Part shown: piece after piece, positions 1 to 7,165 of the stretch | Layout of the letters: every line of letters begins with the position of its first letter | Position numbering within the stretch: position 1 is the stretch's first letter | NCBI GenBank assembly: GCA_963559135.1 | Contig: CAUWJP010000017.1 | Coordinates: 1 to 60,659, forward strand | From: Sellimonas sp963559135 | GTDB taxonomy: Bacteria > Bacillota > Clostridia > Lachnospirales > Lachnospiraceae | DNA length: 60,659 nt | Reading direction: 5' to 3' | Notes under the pieces: model-generated | The model's input: only the letters and a program-made list of their open reading frames with translations | What the model was told of the DNA's origin: nothing | Database searches by the model: none | Translations under genes and position numbers: made by a program

Positions 1-316
1 CAGCTTATTAAAGTACGCCATTTGTTGGCTGTCCTCTACTTTCTTTCACAGTAATACTAATAAAACAAATGATATATCGTTTTCTCATTCCATTATCCTT
101 CCTGGTTTATCAACAGTTTCGAAGATATTCCTCCACTTTTCAGCCCTTAGTAAGAACTTCATCTGTTCATGAATTATGAGCCTCCGAGTACTCTTGTATG
201 TCAGACTGCACCTGGAGTTTTTTGCTTACATTATAAAACAAAAATGCAGAAGTATATGAATAAAATTTCATATACCTCAACATTTATTATAAAGCCAAAG
301 TTTACAATATAGAAAA
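1..316. other. Left-edge stretch without a convincing gene
   Basis: No long reading frame and no RNA family is recognised here. The only coding hint is a minus-strand frame of 26 codons (88 down to 8) that starts ATG after an AGGAAGG stretch and encodes a short basic-hydrophobic peptide; it could be chance. The segment is AT-rich and lies downstream of the terminator of the YhgE-type gene. Positions 187-212 carry AGTACTC followed by TGTATGTCA and GCA, which partly resembles the hairpin element near 9860-9924. Confidence 0.3.
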
Positions 317-346
317 AAATAAGCCCGCCAAAAGGCGAGCTTATTT
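317..346 (-). terminator. Rho-independent terminator of the YhgE/Pip gene
   Basis: Read on the minus strand, AAATAAGC and CGCC arms flank a TTTT loop and pair with GGCG and GCTTATTT. The hairpin runs directly into a T-rich tract (TTATTTTTTT). It lies about 65 bases after the stop codon at 413. Confidence 0.8.
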
Positions 347-412
347 GGGATATTTGCTTATGGCGGGTCTCTGAATAATGCTTTCAGGACAGCCCCTTAA
401 AAACTTCATCCA

Positions 413-2809
413 TCATGCCAGTCCATGCTCTTCCAGCCACACCATCCATGTATTCTTTCCTTCCCGCATTTTCCGGGCCTTCACAGTGAACTCCAGGATC
501 GTAAGTCCTGTAAATACGAGGAACAGAATCATCAGGAAAATGAGACAGCCCCGGATACTCTCCCCGCCGCTTATGGTGCTGCGGAACGCTTGTACCGTAT
601 AGGTAAAAGGTACCCAGTCGTGAAGATACGGCACGAATGATCCGGACAGTTCATAAGGGTATGTACCCACGGAGCCGGCCAGCTGGATTACCATGAAGAT
701 CAGCATCAGGAAGCTTCCCACGCGCCCCAGCAGACTGGTGAAGAAGTACATCACCGACATGAATGCAAGTGACGCCGTGCACGCTACCAGGACCGTTTTT
801 CCCATTTGCACAGGTGTAAAACCATCAAATATATGCAGTGCGCCGATCATAACTGCTGCCTGGAGAACTGCGATCAGATAGAGCACGGATGCTTTGCTGA
901 TCCACCAGCGGAAACCGGATTTCATCTGCCCGGCATGACTGGTCAGCGGATACATCAAGCTGAACGCAATGCAGCCAACCCACAGACCCACAGACATCAT
1001 ATACGGCGCCATGGCATGACCGTTGTTGGCCACTTCCGTGATCTGTGTCTCTTCCGTATCTACCGGTGCGGCAAACATATCCACCGCCTGATCCGATGTA
1101 TTCGTTTCTCGGATCTGCTCTGCGCCGCTTCCCAGTTCTTTTGACAGCGTATCCGCGCCTTCCGAAATCTGGCCGATCCCATCGCCCAGTTCGCGGCTTC
1201 CATCAGAGAGTTGTCCGGCACCGCTGCGGATCTGTCCGGCTCCATCTGTCAGCTTTGCCGCACCCTCTGTCAGCGCTTTGCTGTTCGAGGTAAGCTGTCC
1301 GGCGCCGGAGACAAGCGTATCCGTTCCATCTTTCAGCTTCGCACTTCCCTGTGCCAACTCTCCCAGACCGCTGTCCAGATTCGCAGCTCCTTGCCGAAGT
1401 ACCGATGTTCCCTGCTTCTGAAGCTGATCCGCACCTGACGCAGCAGTGGAAATTCCCCCCGCCAGCGCCGGAGCCTGTTCCGCCAATGCGGAAGTTCCGG
1501 TCTGAAGCTGCCCGATCCCGTTTTTAAGGGAATCTGCTCCATCCTGTACGGTGGAAATGCCGTTCTGAAGATCCGGAATCTTCGATGCAAGCTGCGCACT
1601 CCCGACCGCCGCCTTATCGACACCGTATGTATAGGCAGAAACGCCTGCGGAAAATTTGTCCATCTGTTGCTGCACTGCTGCAATCTGTGCCCTCACTTCC
1701 TCCGGCACGCCTTCCGCCCCGGCGAGTGTCGACAGTGCCTGACTGATTCCGGCTGCCCCGTTGCGCAACGACTGCGAACTGGAAGCGGCAGACTGCAGAC
1801 CGGAACTAAGCGCATCTGCACCATCTTTCAGGCCGGCTGCCCCTTCAGACAGAGATGCAATCCCGCCGGAGAGCTGTGCCGCACCGTCGCTTAATGAAGC
1901 CGCGCCGGCATTCAAGGCATCCGCTGCATCCGGAAGGGCGGACGCCGCCGCATTCAGTTCGGACAGTCCCGCATTAAGTGCAGTCATGTTATCATCCACA
2001 TCCGCCGCGCCGGCTGCCAGATCAGAACCGCCTTTCTGCGCATCATTTACACCACTGTCCAGCGCATTTACACCGTTTTTCAGCTCTTCTGCCCCTGCTG
2101 CAACTGCGCTGACTCCATCTGTATACTGACTAAGCCCCACTTCCAGTTCCCGGCTTCCGTCCGCGAATATCAGGGTGCTGTCTGAAAGGACCTGCAGGTT
2201 GTCGGTAATCGTCTGATTTCCATCTGCCAGCTGATTCGCACCGCTTTTCAGTTCACCCGAACCATCTGCTGCTTCCTGCATTCCGTCACCCACTTCCGCA
2301 AGCTTGTCGAACAGAACCTCTGTATACGTCTTTGTAACCTCTTCCTGTACTGAGCTCTCCAGTTCCTTCATTGCCGTCTCGCTCATCTTGGACGCGATAT
2401 AGTTCGTTCCCGGATTCGTTTCATAGGCCAGCGTCATCTTCTCCGGGTGTGCGTCCGTCAGTGATGCGGCATGAGCCGAAAACTCCTCCGGTATGGTGAT
2501 GACCATATAGTACGTGCCGTCCTTAAGGCCCTTCTGTGCCTCCGCCTCTGACGGAAACCGGAAATCCAGAGAATCATTGTCTTTCAGTTCATCCATCAGC
2601 GTGCCGCCGATATCCAACTTCTGATCTGCATAAGTGACCGGCACATCATGGTTGATGACCGCCACCGGAAGCTTATCGATATTCCCATACGGATCCCACA
2701 TGGATCCAAGGAAAAGCGTGGTATAGATTGTCGGGATCGTAATGACCGCGACTATAACGATCAATAAAATCTTATTTTTAAACAGCCTGTGCCATTCCTG
2801 CCTCAACAT
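413..2809 (-). CDS. YhgE/Pip-family membrane protein
   Basis: A 798-residue protein of the YhgE/Pip (phage infection protein; EsaA-like) family. It has one N-terminal membrane segment (about residues 12-32, rich in I and V). A very long extracellular region follows, built of L..GA..L..G repeats (about residues 180-580) that look like a coiled or helical rod. About five membrane segments lie in the last 200 residues. This topology (one TM, large outside domain, five TMs) is typical of the family, members of which act in phage adsorption or as parts of type VII-like export machines. No other type VII gene is near. I chose the ATG at 2809 because it follows GGAGAC at good spacing and opens with the typical MLRQEW..LFKNK start; an in-frame ATG 24 codons upstream lacks a ribosome site. 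It is divergent from a TetR-type gene that probably controls it. Confidence 0.88.
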   Translation of the reverse strand: MLRQEWHRLFKNKILLIVIVAVITIPTIYTTLFLGSMWDPYGNIDKLPVAVINHDVPVTYADQKLDIGGTLMDELKDNDSLDFRFPSEAEAQKGLKDGTYYMVITIPEEFSAHAASLTDAHPEKMTLAYETNPGTNYIASKMSETAMKELESSVQEEVTKTYTEVLFDKLAEVGDGMQEAADGSGELKSGANQLADGNQTITDNLQVLSDSTLIFADGSRELEVGLSQYTDGVSAVAAGAEELKNGVNALDSGVNDAQKGGSDLAAGAADVDDNMTALNAGLSELNAAASALPDAADALNAGAASLSDGAAQLSGGIASLSEGAAGLKDGADALSSGLQSAASSSQSLRNGAAGISQALSTLAGAEGVPEEVRAQIAAVQQQMDKFSAGVSAYTYGVDKAAVGSAQLASKIPDLQNGISTVQDGADSLKNGIGQLQTGTSALAEQAPALAGGISTAASGADQLQKQGTSVLRQGAANLDSGLGELAQGSAKLKDGTDTLVSGAGQLTSNSKALTEGAAKLTDGAGQIRSGAGQLSDGSRELGDGIGQISEGADTLSKELGSGAEQIRETNTSDQAVDMFAAPVDTEETQITEVANNGHAMAPYMMSVGLWVGCIAFSLMYPLTSHAGQMKSGFRWWISKASVLYLIAVLQAAVMIGALHIFDGFTPVQMGKTVLVACTASLAFMSVMYFFTSLLGRVGSFLMLIFMVIQLAGSVGTYPYELSGSFVPYLHDWVPFTYTVQAFRSTISGGESIRGCLIFLMILFLVFTGLTILEFTVKARKMREGKNTWMVWLEEHGLA

Positions 2810-2833
2810 CGTCTCCTGTCTCCTCTCTTTTTT

Positions 2834-2945
2834 CAATATTAATTCCATTAATAGATATTGTGTTGATTTTTTTGACACCATGAATTATAGTAAAATCAGA
2901 AAAGAGATACAACCATTAATGTGACACTGCTCTGTCTGTTAATGG
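2834..2945. promoter_or_regulatory. Divergent promoters and possible TetR operator
   Basis: Two back-to-back promoters overlap. On the minus strand TTGTAT (2912-2907), a 17-bp spacer and TATAAT (2889-2884) point to the YhgE gene. On the plus strand TTGATT (2863-2868), a 17-bp spacer and TATAGT (2886-2891) point to the TetR gene. The motif CCATTAAT occurs at 2845-2852 and 2913-2920, and its inverse TTAATGG at 2939-2945, so it brackets both promoters. A CAATAT...ATATTG inverted repeat lies at 2834-2860. A regulator binding here could shut both genes; the exact operator is an inference. Confidence 0.5.
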
Positions 2946-2994
2946 ATAAACAAACAACGTGGTGTCTATTATTTTTAAAAGGGGGAAATATTTC

Positions 2995-3588
2995 ATGTCG
3001 AAAACTATGGACCGTCGGATTCGCAAGACACGAGCCCAGCTCCGTCAGGGACTGGCCGAACTTCTGAAAGAAAAGAGTTTAAAAGAGATCACAGTCAAGG
3101 AACTCGTAGAAAAAGTGGATATCAACCGCTCCACCTTCTATCTGCACTATACGGATATCTATGACATGATGGAAAAGATCGAAAACGAACTGACCGGGGA
3201 GATCGAGGATCTGATCCATACCCATCCGGTAAGTCCATTCAATGAAGACAGCTTCCCGTTCATCGAGGACATTTTCTCCATTCTCGCGGAAAACCGGGAT
3301 ATTTGCGCCGCCCTCCTGGGACCCAACGGTGACATCTCCTTCCTGCACCGGATTGAGAACATCCTTTCCGAACACAGCCTGAACGCTCTCAAGAAAACGT
3401 TCCCGGAGAAAATGGATGATCTGACATACTACTACGCCTTCTGTCTATCCGGCTGTATCGGTCTGGTCAAGACCTGGCTATCAGAAGAATCTTCTGCAAG
3501 CCCTCAGCATATGGCTGAACTTACATTTAAGCTCATTATGAATACACTGAGAGGTTTCTACCCGGACTTTTCCGTAAAACACTCCTGA
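2995..3588 (+). CDS. TetR/AcrR-family transcriptional regulator
   Basis: A 197-residue regulator with an N-terminal TetR-type helix-turn-helix (about residues 8-55; the motif ITVKELVEKVDINRSTFYLHY is a clear recognition-helix region). Its C-terminal ligand/dimer domain fits the TetR_C_8-like group common in Firmicutes. The ATG at 2995 follows AAAAGGGGGAAATATTTC; an upstream in-frame ATG at 2959 has no ribosome site. It is divergent from the YhgE/Pip membrane gene with overlapping promoters, so it most likely represses that gene and itself. The inducing ligand is unknown. Confidence 0.85.
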   Translation: MSKTMDRRIRKTRAQLRQGLAELLKEKSLKEITVKELVEKVDINRSTFYLHYTDIYDMMEKIENELTGEIEDLIHTHPVSPFNEDSFPFIEDIFSILAENRDICAALLGPNGDISFLHRIENILSEHSLNALKKTFPEKMDDLTYYYAFCLSGCIGLVKTWLSEESSASPQHMAELTFKLIMNTLRGFYPDFSVKHS

Positions 3589-3623
3589 TATTTACGAAAA
3601 AAGAAGAGACTGCTTGAGAGGCT

Positions 3624-3644
3624 ATCGGTTAATACCGATTTTTA
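3624..3644 (+). terminator. Terminator of the TetR-type gene
   Basis: ATCGGT, loop TAAT and ACCGAT are followed by TTTTAA. It sits 36 bases after the stop codon and in front of the convergent phosphotransferase gene. A wider pairing of AAAAAAGAAGAG (near 3597) with the CCTCTTTTTTTA stretch (near 3711) could terminate the opposite gene. Confidence 0.6.
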
Positions 3645-3749
3645 ACCCCTCAATCCTGCAAAATCAATCCAGACTTTTTCTAAGCCGGAATTCTTTGCTG
3701 GTTCGCCTCCTCTTTTTTTATGTTCCTGTATTTGAAATTTCTGCTTCCG

Positions 3750-4724
3750 CTATTTTATCCACTTTTGGATTAGATTTACTTTCTTCTGATAATTCTCAAA
3801 TTCTTTAATTGCTCTTGGAATCAGTTCTTCTCCCAAGCGGATTTCCTCCTCATCTGCTGCCTCAATTCCAAGTGCACGTCTGATATTATATGCAAGCCAC
3901 CCCAAAATTCCCGAACAGCTTCCCGCTGATACACTTTCCCAGTCTACTCTTCCCAGATCCTTATGTTTCCTGTAAGCTCTCACAAAAGCATCAAACAAAT
4001 CCTTTGATAGACCATCCTTTCCGTCATCCGCCCAGTAAAGAATACATTCTACGAACTCCTGATACGGATTAACTGGCCCTGCCGCTTCCCAGTCAATAAT
4101 ATGTGCCCCTTCTCCATTCCACATCACATTTTTCGGATCCAGATCTCTGTGGCTGATGACTTGTTCTCTTTTTAAGACCTGTTCGGCATCACATGCTTTC
4201 TGGTTTTGCTTCTGCAGATCAGAAAGATTCTTTCTATATTCTTCCACCCAACTCACTTCCTGCCTGACCGCCTTCTGTAAATATTCCTCCCATTTATATA
4301 AAGGTACTTCTTCTGACGAATCTTCCCCAGCCGACAACCTGATATCTAATTCATGGATTCTTCCCAACAGATCTCCCATGATTTCACAATGATACTTCTT
4401 AATGTCCGGTGGAAAAACTGAGATTCCCTCCATCCATGGAAAAACCATATAAAAATATCCCTCTATAAAATGTATCTGTTGGCCATTTATCTCCAGTGCC
4501 GAAACCACCGGAAGCTCTTCTCCAAATCTGGCTGCAATTCTTTCTGACCGCACCATATTTTCAAATACACCCGGCCGCTTCATAATCTCCGGGTTCATTT
4601 CTTTGACTGCAAAAACACCTTTTGTAGTACGCACCCGATACATTTTATGAAGAAGACCTCCGGTAATCCCCTTCGGCTTCTCCAAAAGATCTCCTATTCC
4701 CGGAACTTTTTCAATCATAGACAC
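3750..4724 (-). CDS. APH/choline-kinase-like phosphotransferase
   Basis: A 324-residue kinase-fold protein of the aminoglycoside phosphotransferase/choline kinase superfamily (PF01636 type). The Brenner motif HRDLDPKN (residues 192-199) supplies the catalytic base, and IDWE (D211) is the metal-binding DFE/DWE equivalent. AVKEM (about K41) fits the ATP-binding lysine. The likely start is GTG at 4724, five bases after AGAGG; the ATG two codons later (4718) is also possible. Neighbours (TetR, DUF6512 protein) do not show the substrate. Similarity at this level does not prove drug resistance; small-molecule or spore-coat CotS-like roles are equally open. Confidence 0.75.
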   Translation of the reverse strand: MSMIEKVPGIGDLLEKPKGITGGLLHKMYRVRTTKGVFAVKEMNPEIMKRPGVFENMVRSERIAARFGEELPVVSALEINGQQIHFIEGYFYMVFPWMEGISVFPPDIKKYHCEIMGDLLGRIHELDIRLSAGEDSSEEVPLYKWEEYLQKAVRQEVSWVEEYRKNLSDLQKQNQKACDAEQVLKREQVISHRDLDPKNVMWNGEGAHIIDWEAAGPVNPYQEFVECILYWADDGKDGLSKDLFDAFVRAYRKHKDLGRVDWESVSAGSCSGILGWLAYNIRRALGIEAADEEEIRLGEELIPRAIKEFENYQKKVNLIQKWIK

Positions 4725-4827
4725 CTTTTCCTCTCTGCTTCATCACTGATTCCATTTTAACATATAAAACCTGACTTTTCTCATTCTTTTCTCTTACAAT
4801 GCATATACTATTTTCAGGAGGTGTATT

Positions 4828-5331
4828 ATGCGGAATTTGAAACGAAATCTGATCATTGGATTTTTCTTTGTCGCTGTATTGGGTACACTATGGCATTTTG
4901 TCTACGAATGGACAGGAAACAACCGACTGATCGGGTATCTTGCCCCTGTGAATGAATCCACCTTTGAGCATATGAAACTGCTTTTCTTCCCTGCTCTTCT
5001 CTGGATGCTGATTGCATACCGGTATCTGAAAAATACTTATCCTTCTTTTCCGGAAGCATTTGCCCGTGGAATTCTTGCAGGAACCTGGTTTATTCCCATT
5101 TTCTTCTATTCCTATTCCGGAATACTAGGAAAAAGTGTGATGTGGCTCGATATCGCCTGCTTTTATATTTCAGTATTTATTACTTTTTACACAACCTACC
5201 GCTTACTCATTTCTGGTAAGAAACAAAGTCGTTTCTGGATCTGCCTTCTGCTTATTATGGCAATTTTATTTTTTTACTTCACATATCATCCCGCAGATCT
5301 TGGAGTTTTTAAAATACCTGATAATCTTTAA
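4828..5331 (+). CDS. DUF6512-like integral membrane protein
   Basis: A 167-residue protein with about five hydrophobic membrane segments and conserved-looking polar pieces between them (WHFVYEW near residue 22, PVNES.FEHMK near residues 40-49). This pattern matches the DUF6512 family of small Firmicutes membrane proteins of unknown function. AGGAGG lies eight bases before the ATG. It stands alone between the phosphotransferase and a terminator, so the context gives no role. Confidence 0.7.
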   Translation: MRNLKRNLIIGFFFVAVLGTLWHFVYEWTGNNRLIGYLAPVNESTFEHMKLLFFPALLWMLIAYRYLKNTYPSFPEAFARGILAGTWFIPIFFYSYSGILGKSVMWLDIACFYISVFITFYTTYRLLISGKKQSRFWICLLLIMAILFFYFTYHPADLGVFKIPDNL

Positions 5332-5335
5332 AAAT

Positions 5336-5372
5336 TAATAAAGGGAAGTCACAAATGGACTTCCTTTTATTA
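5336..5372 (+). terminator. Terminator of the DUF6512-like gene
   Basis: AAAGGGAAGTC pairs with GGACTTCCTTT around a six-base loop and is followed by TTATT, just behind the stop codon at 5331. It is partly bidirectional and may also serve the small gene on the other strand. Confidence 0.7.
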
Positions 5373-5462
5373 ACTGCCTTTTTCAATTCCGAAATATCAT
5401 TTTTATTTAATCAGTGAAATCGCACTCGCTCTTTTCTGTTCTGGAGACAAATTCTCCTTCCT

Positions 5463-5648
5463 TTACTTTTTATGATTTGATGCCTGAATCTCCATCTTTT
5501 CGATAAACTCAGATGCTATCTTTGATGATTGCAGTTGCCCAGCATATGCTGCAAAAAGAGGAGCTCCAATGAGTTCTTTCATACCTAAGCCAGCAAATTG
5601 TTCAGAAATATTTTTCTGATGCTCTGATTCCTGTAATTTGTTTGACAT
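5463..5648 (-). CDS. Small DUF2589-like protein, possibly truncated
   Basis: A 61-residue soluble protein. The stretch MKELIGAPL.AA...Q..SSKIASEFIEKM (about residues 23-53) resembles the N-terminal conserved part of DUF2589 proteins, which are normally near 200 residues long. Here the frame stops soon after that motif, so it is either a natural short form or the remnant of a longer gene. AAGGAG lies ten bases before the ATG. It is preceded by three exact 19-bp repeats that overlap its promoter region. The DUF2589 assignment rests on motif memory only. Confidence 0.5.
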   Translation of the reverse strand: MSNKLQESEHQKNISEQFAGLGMKELIGAPLFAAYAGQLQSSKIASEFIEKMEIQASNHKK

Positions 5649-5684
5649 CGTGTATCTCTCCTTTTCCCGTTGATTTATAGTTTA

Positions 5685-5748
5685 GTATAACAAAAATATG
5701 GGCTTTGTTGAAAAATATGGGCTTTGTTGAAAAATATGGGCTTTGTTG
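5685..5748. repeat. Three 19-bp tandem repeats overlapping a promoter
   Basis: AAAAATATGGGCTTTGTTG is repeated three times without change or spacer (5692-5710, 5711-5729, 5730-5748), and a partial fourth start follows. Directly beside it lies a minus-strand TATACT box (5690-5685) facing the small DUF2589-like gene, so the repeats occupy its -35 and upstream region. Copy-number change would alter promoter spacing or factor sites. Confidence 0.85.
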
Positions 5749-5807
5749 AAAAATTTTTGAGTATTTGGTGAATTTTAAAAAATCGTATCTTCTCTAATGT
5801 CAACCCC

Positions 5808-5845
5808 AAAAAAAAAAAAGGGACTGCCAAAAGGCAATCCCTTAA
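5808..5845 (-). terminator. Terminator of the str operon / tuf
   Basis: On the minus strand AAGGGATTGCC, loop TTTT and GGCAGTCCCTT are followed by an unbroken run of twelve T residues. It lies 18 bases after the tuf stop codon. Confidence 0.93.
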
Positions 5846-5862
5846 ATTTGCGCTATTTTCGA

Positions 5863-7056
5863 TTACTCGATGATTGTAGCAACACGTCCAGATCCTACTG
5901 TACGTCCACCTTCACGGATAGCGAAACGAAGTCCCTGCTCCATAGCTACTGGATGGATCAGTTCAACTGTCATTTCTACGTTATCTCCAGGCATGCACAT
6001 TTCTGTTCCTTCTGGAAGTTCGCAAACACCTGTTACGTCTGTTGTTCTGAAGTAGAACTGCGGACGGTAGTTGTTGAAGAATGGAGTATGACGTCCACCT
6101 TCATCTTTTGTCAGAACGTAAACCTGAGCTGTAAATTTGTGGTGGCATGTTACAGAACCTGGTTTACAAAGAACCTGTCCTCTTTCAATTTCTGTTCTCT
6201 GAACACCACGAAGCAGAGCACCGATGTTATCACCAGCCTGAGCTTCATCAAGAAGTTTACGGAACATTTCAACACCTGTTACAACAACTTTACGTGTATC
6301 TTCATGGATACCAACGATTTCAACTTCATCAGATACGTGAAGTGTACCACGTTCTACTCTACCTGTAGCAACTGTACCACGTCCTGTGATAGAGAATACG
6401 TCTTCGACTGGCATAAGGAACGGTTTGTCTGTGTCACGTTCCGGATCCGGAATGTAGCTGTCAACAGCATCCATAAGTTCCATGATCTTGTCTCCCCATT
6501 CTCCGTTCGGATCTTCGAGAGCTTTCAGAGCAGAACCTTTGATGATCGGAGTGTCATCTCCCGGGAATTCGTACTCGTCAAGGAGTTCACGGATTTCCAT
6601 TTCTACAAGTTCAAGAAGTTCTTCGTCATCTACCATGTCACATTTGTTCATGAATACAACGATGTAAGGTACACCTACCTGACGGGACAGAAGGATGTGC
6701 TCTCTTGTCTGAGCCATAACACCATCTGTAGCAGCTACAACAAGGATAGCTCCGTCCATCTGAGCAGCACCTGTGATCATGTTCTTAACGTAGTCAGCAT
6801 GACCTGGGCAGTCAACGTGTGCATAGTGACGTTTTTCTGTTTCGTACTCTACGTGAGCTGTGGAGATTGTGATACCACGTTCTCTTTCTTCTGGAGCTTT
6901 ATCGATGTTTTCGAAATCTACTGCAGCGTTACCTTCAACTCTTTCAGCAAGAGTTTTTGTGATAGCAGCTGTTAAAGTAGTTTTACCATGGTCAACGTGA
7001 CCGATAGTACCAATATTACAATGTGGTTTTGTTCTTTCAAATTTAGCCTTTGCCAT
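5863..7056 (-). CDS. tuf: Elongation factor Tu
   Basis: EF-Tu carries aminoacyl-tRNA to the ribosome as a GTP complex. The 397-residue length is standard. The G motifs are all present: GHVDHGKT (P-loop), DCPGHADY (switch II), NKCD and SALKAL. Domains 2 and 3 run to the usual C-terminal GRTVGSGRVA. I set the start at the ATG at 7056 (MAKAKFERTKPH), eight bases after GGAGGATTATT; a longer frame upstream adds thirteen residues not seen in the family. It is the last gene of rpsL-rpsG-fusA-tuf and also has its own promoter in the fusA-tuf gap. Confidence 0.98.
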   Translation of the reverse strand: MAKAKFERTKPHCNIGTIGHVDHGKTTLTAAITKTLAERVEGNAAVDFENIDKAPEERERGITISTAHVEYETEKRHYAHVDCPGHADYVKNMITGAAQMDGAILVVAATDGVMAQTREHILLSRQVGVPYIVVFMNKCDMVDDEELLELVEMEIRELLDEYEFPGDDTPIIKGSALKALEDPNGEWGDKIMELMDAVDSYIPDPERDTDKPFLMPVEDVFSITGRGTVATGRVERGTLHVSDEVEIVGIHEDTRKVVVTGVEMFRKLLDEAQAGDNIGALLRGVQRTEIERGQVLCKPGSVTCHHKFTAQVYVLTKDEGGRHTPFFNNYRPQFYFRTTDVTGVCELPEGTEMCMPGDNVEMTVELIHPVAMEQGLRFAIREGGRTVGSGRVATIIE

Positions 7057-7130
7057 TTGAATAATCCTCCTTAATTCTACCCTCAAGCAGGGCAATTTCT
7101 TAAATTTAAAAGTTTACTCAGCTATACTTG

Positions 7131-7159
7131 ATTATATTTCAAAACTGCTGAATTTTCAA
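7131..7159 (-). promoter_or_regulatory. Promoter of tuf
   Basis: On the minus strand TTGAAA, a 17-base spacer and TATAAT lie between the fusA stop and the tuf start. The -35 box begins only seven bases after the fusA stop codon. It should allow tuf to be expressed more strongly than the genes upstream. Confidence 0.7.
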
Positions 7160-7165
7160 GCCTTT

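Noticed and set aside
8..88. 26-codon minus-strand frame at the left edge
   Set aside because: It has a fair ribosome site and a basic-hydrophobic start but is too short and lacks any recognised family; chance is as likely.
2872..2896. TTGACA with TAAAAT as promoter of the TetR gene
   Set aside because: The spacer would be only 13 bases; the TTGATT-17-TATAGT alternative fits better.
3750..4724. Aminoglycoside resistance gene
   Set aside because: The kinase motifs are shared by the entire APH/choline kinase superfamily; nothing in the sequence or neighbours points to a drug substrate.
5415..5462. Mini-frame with TTG start after the DUF2589-like gene
   Set aside because: AAGGAG is present but only three bases from the TTG, and the product would be 15 residues; not supportable.
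5692..5748. 19-bp repeats as a CRISPR remnant
   Set aside because: The copies are directly contiguous without spacers and are not palindromic; no cas genes occur in the window.
5797..6975. Long plus-strand open frame opposite tuf
   Set aside because: Composition is rich in Cys, Phe, Ser and Thr with no family look, no ribosome site, and it mirrors the codon pattern of tuf; it is an antisense shadow.
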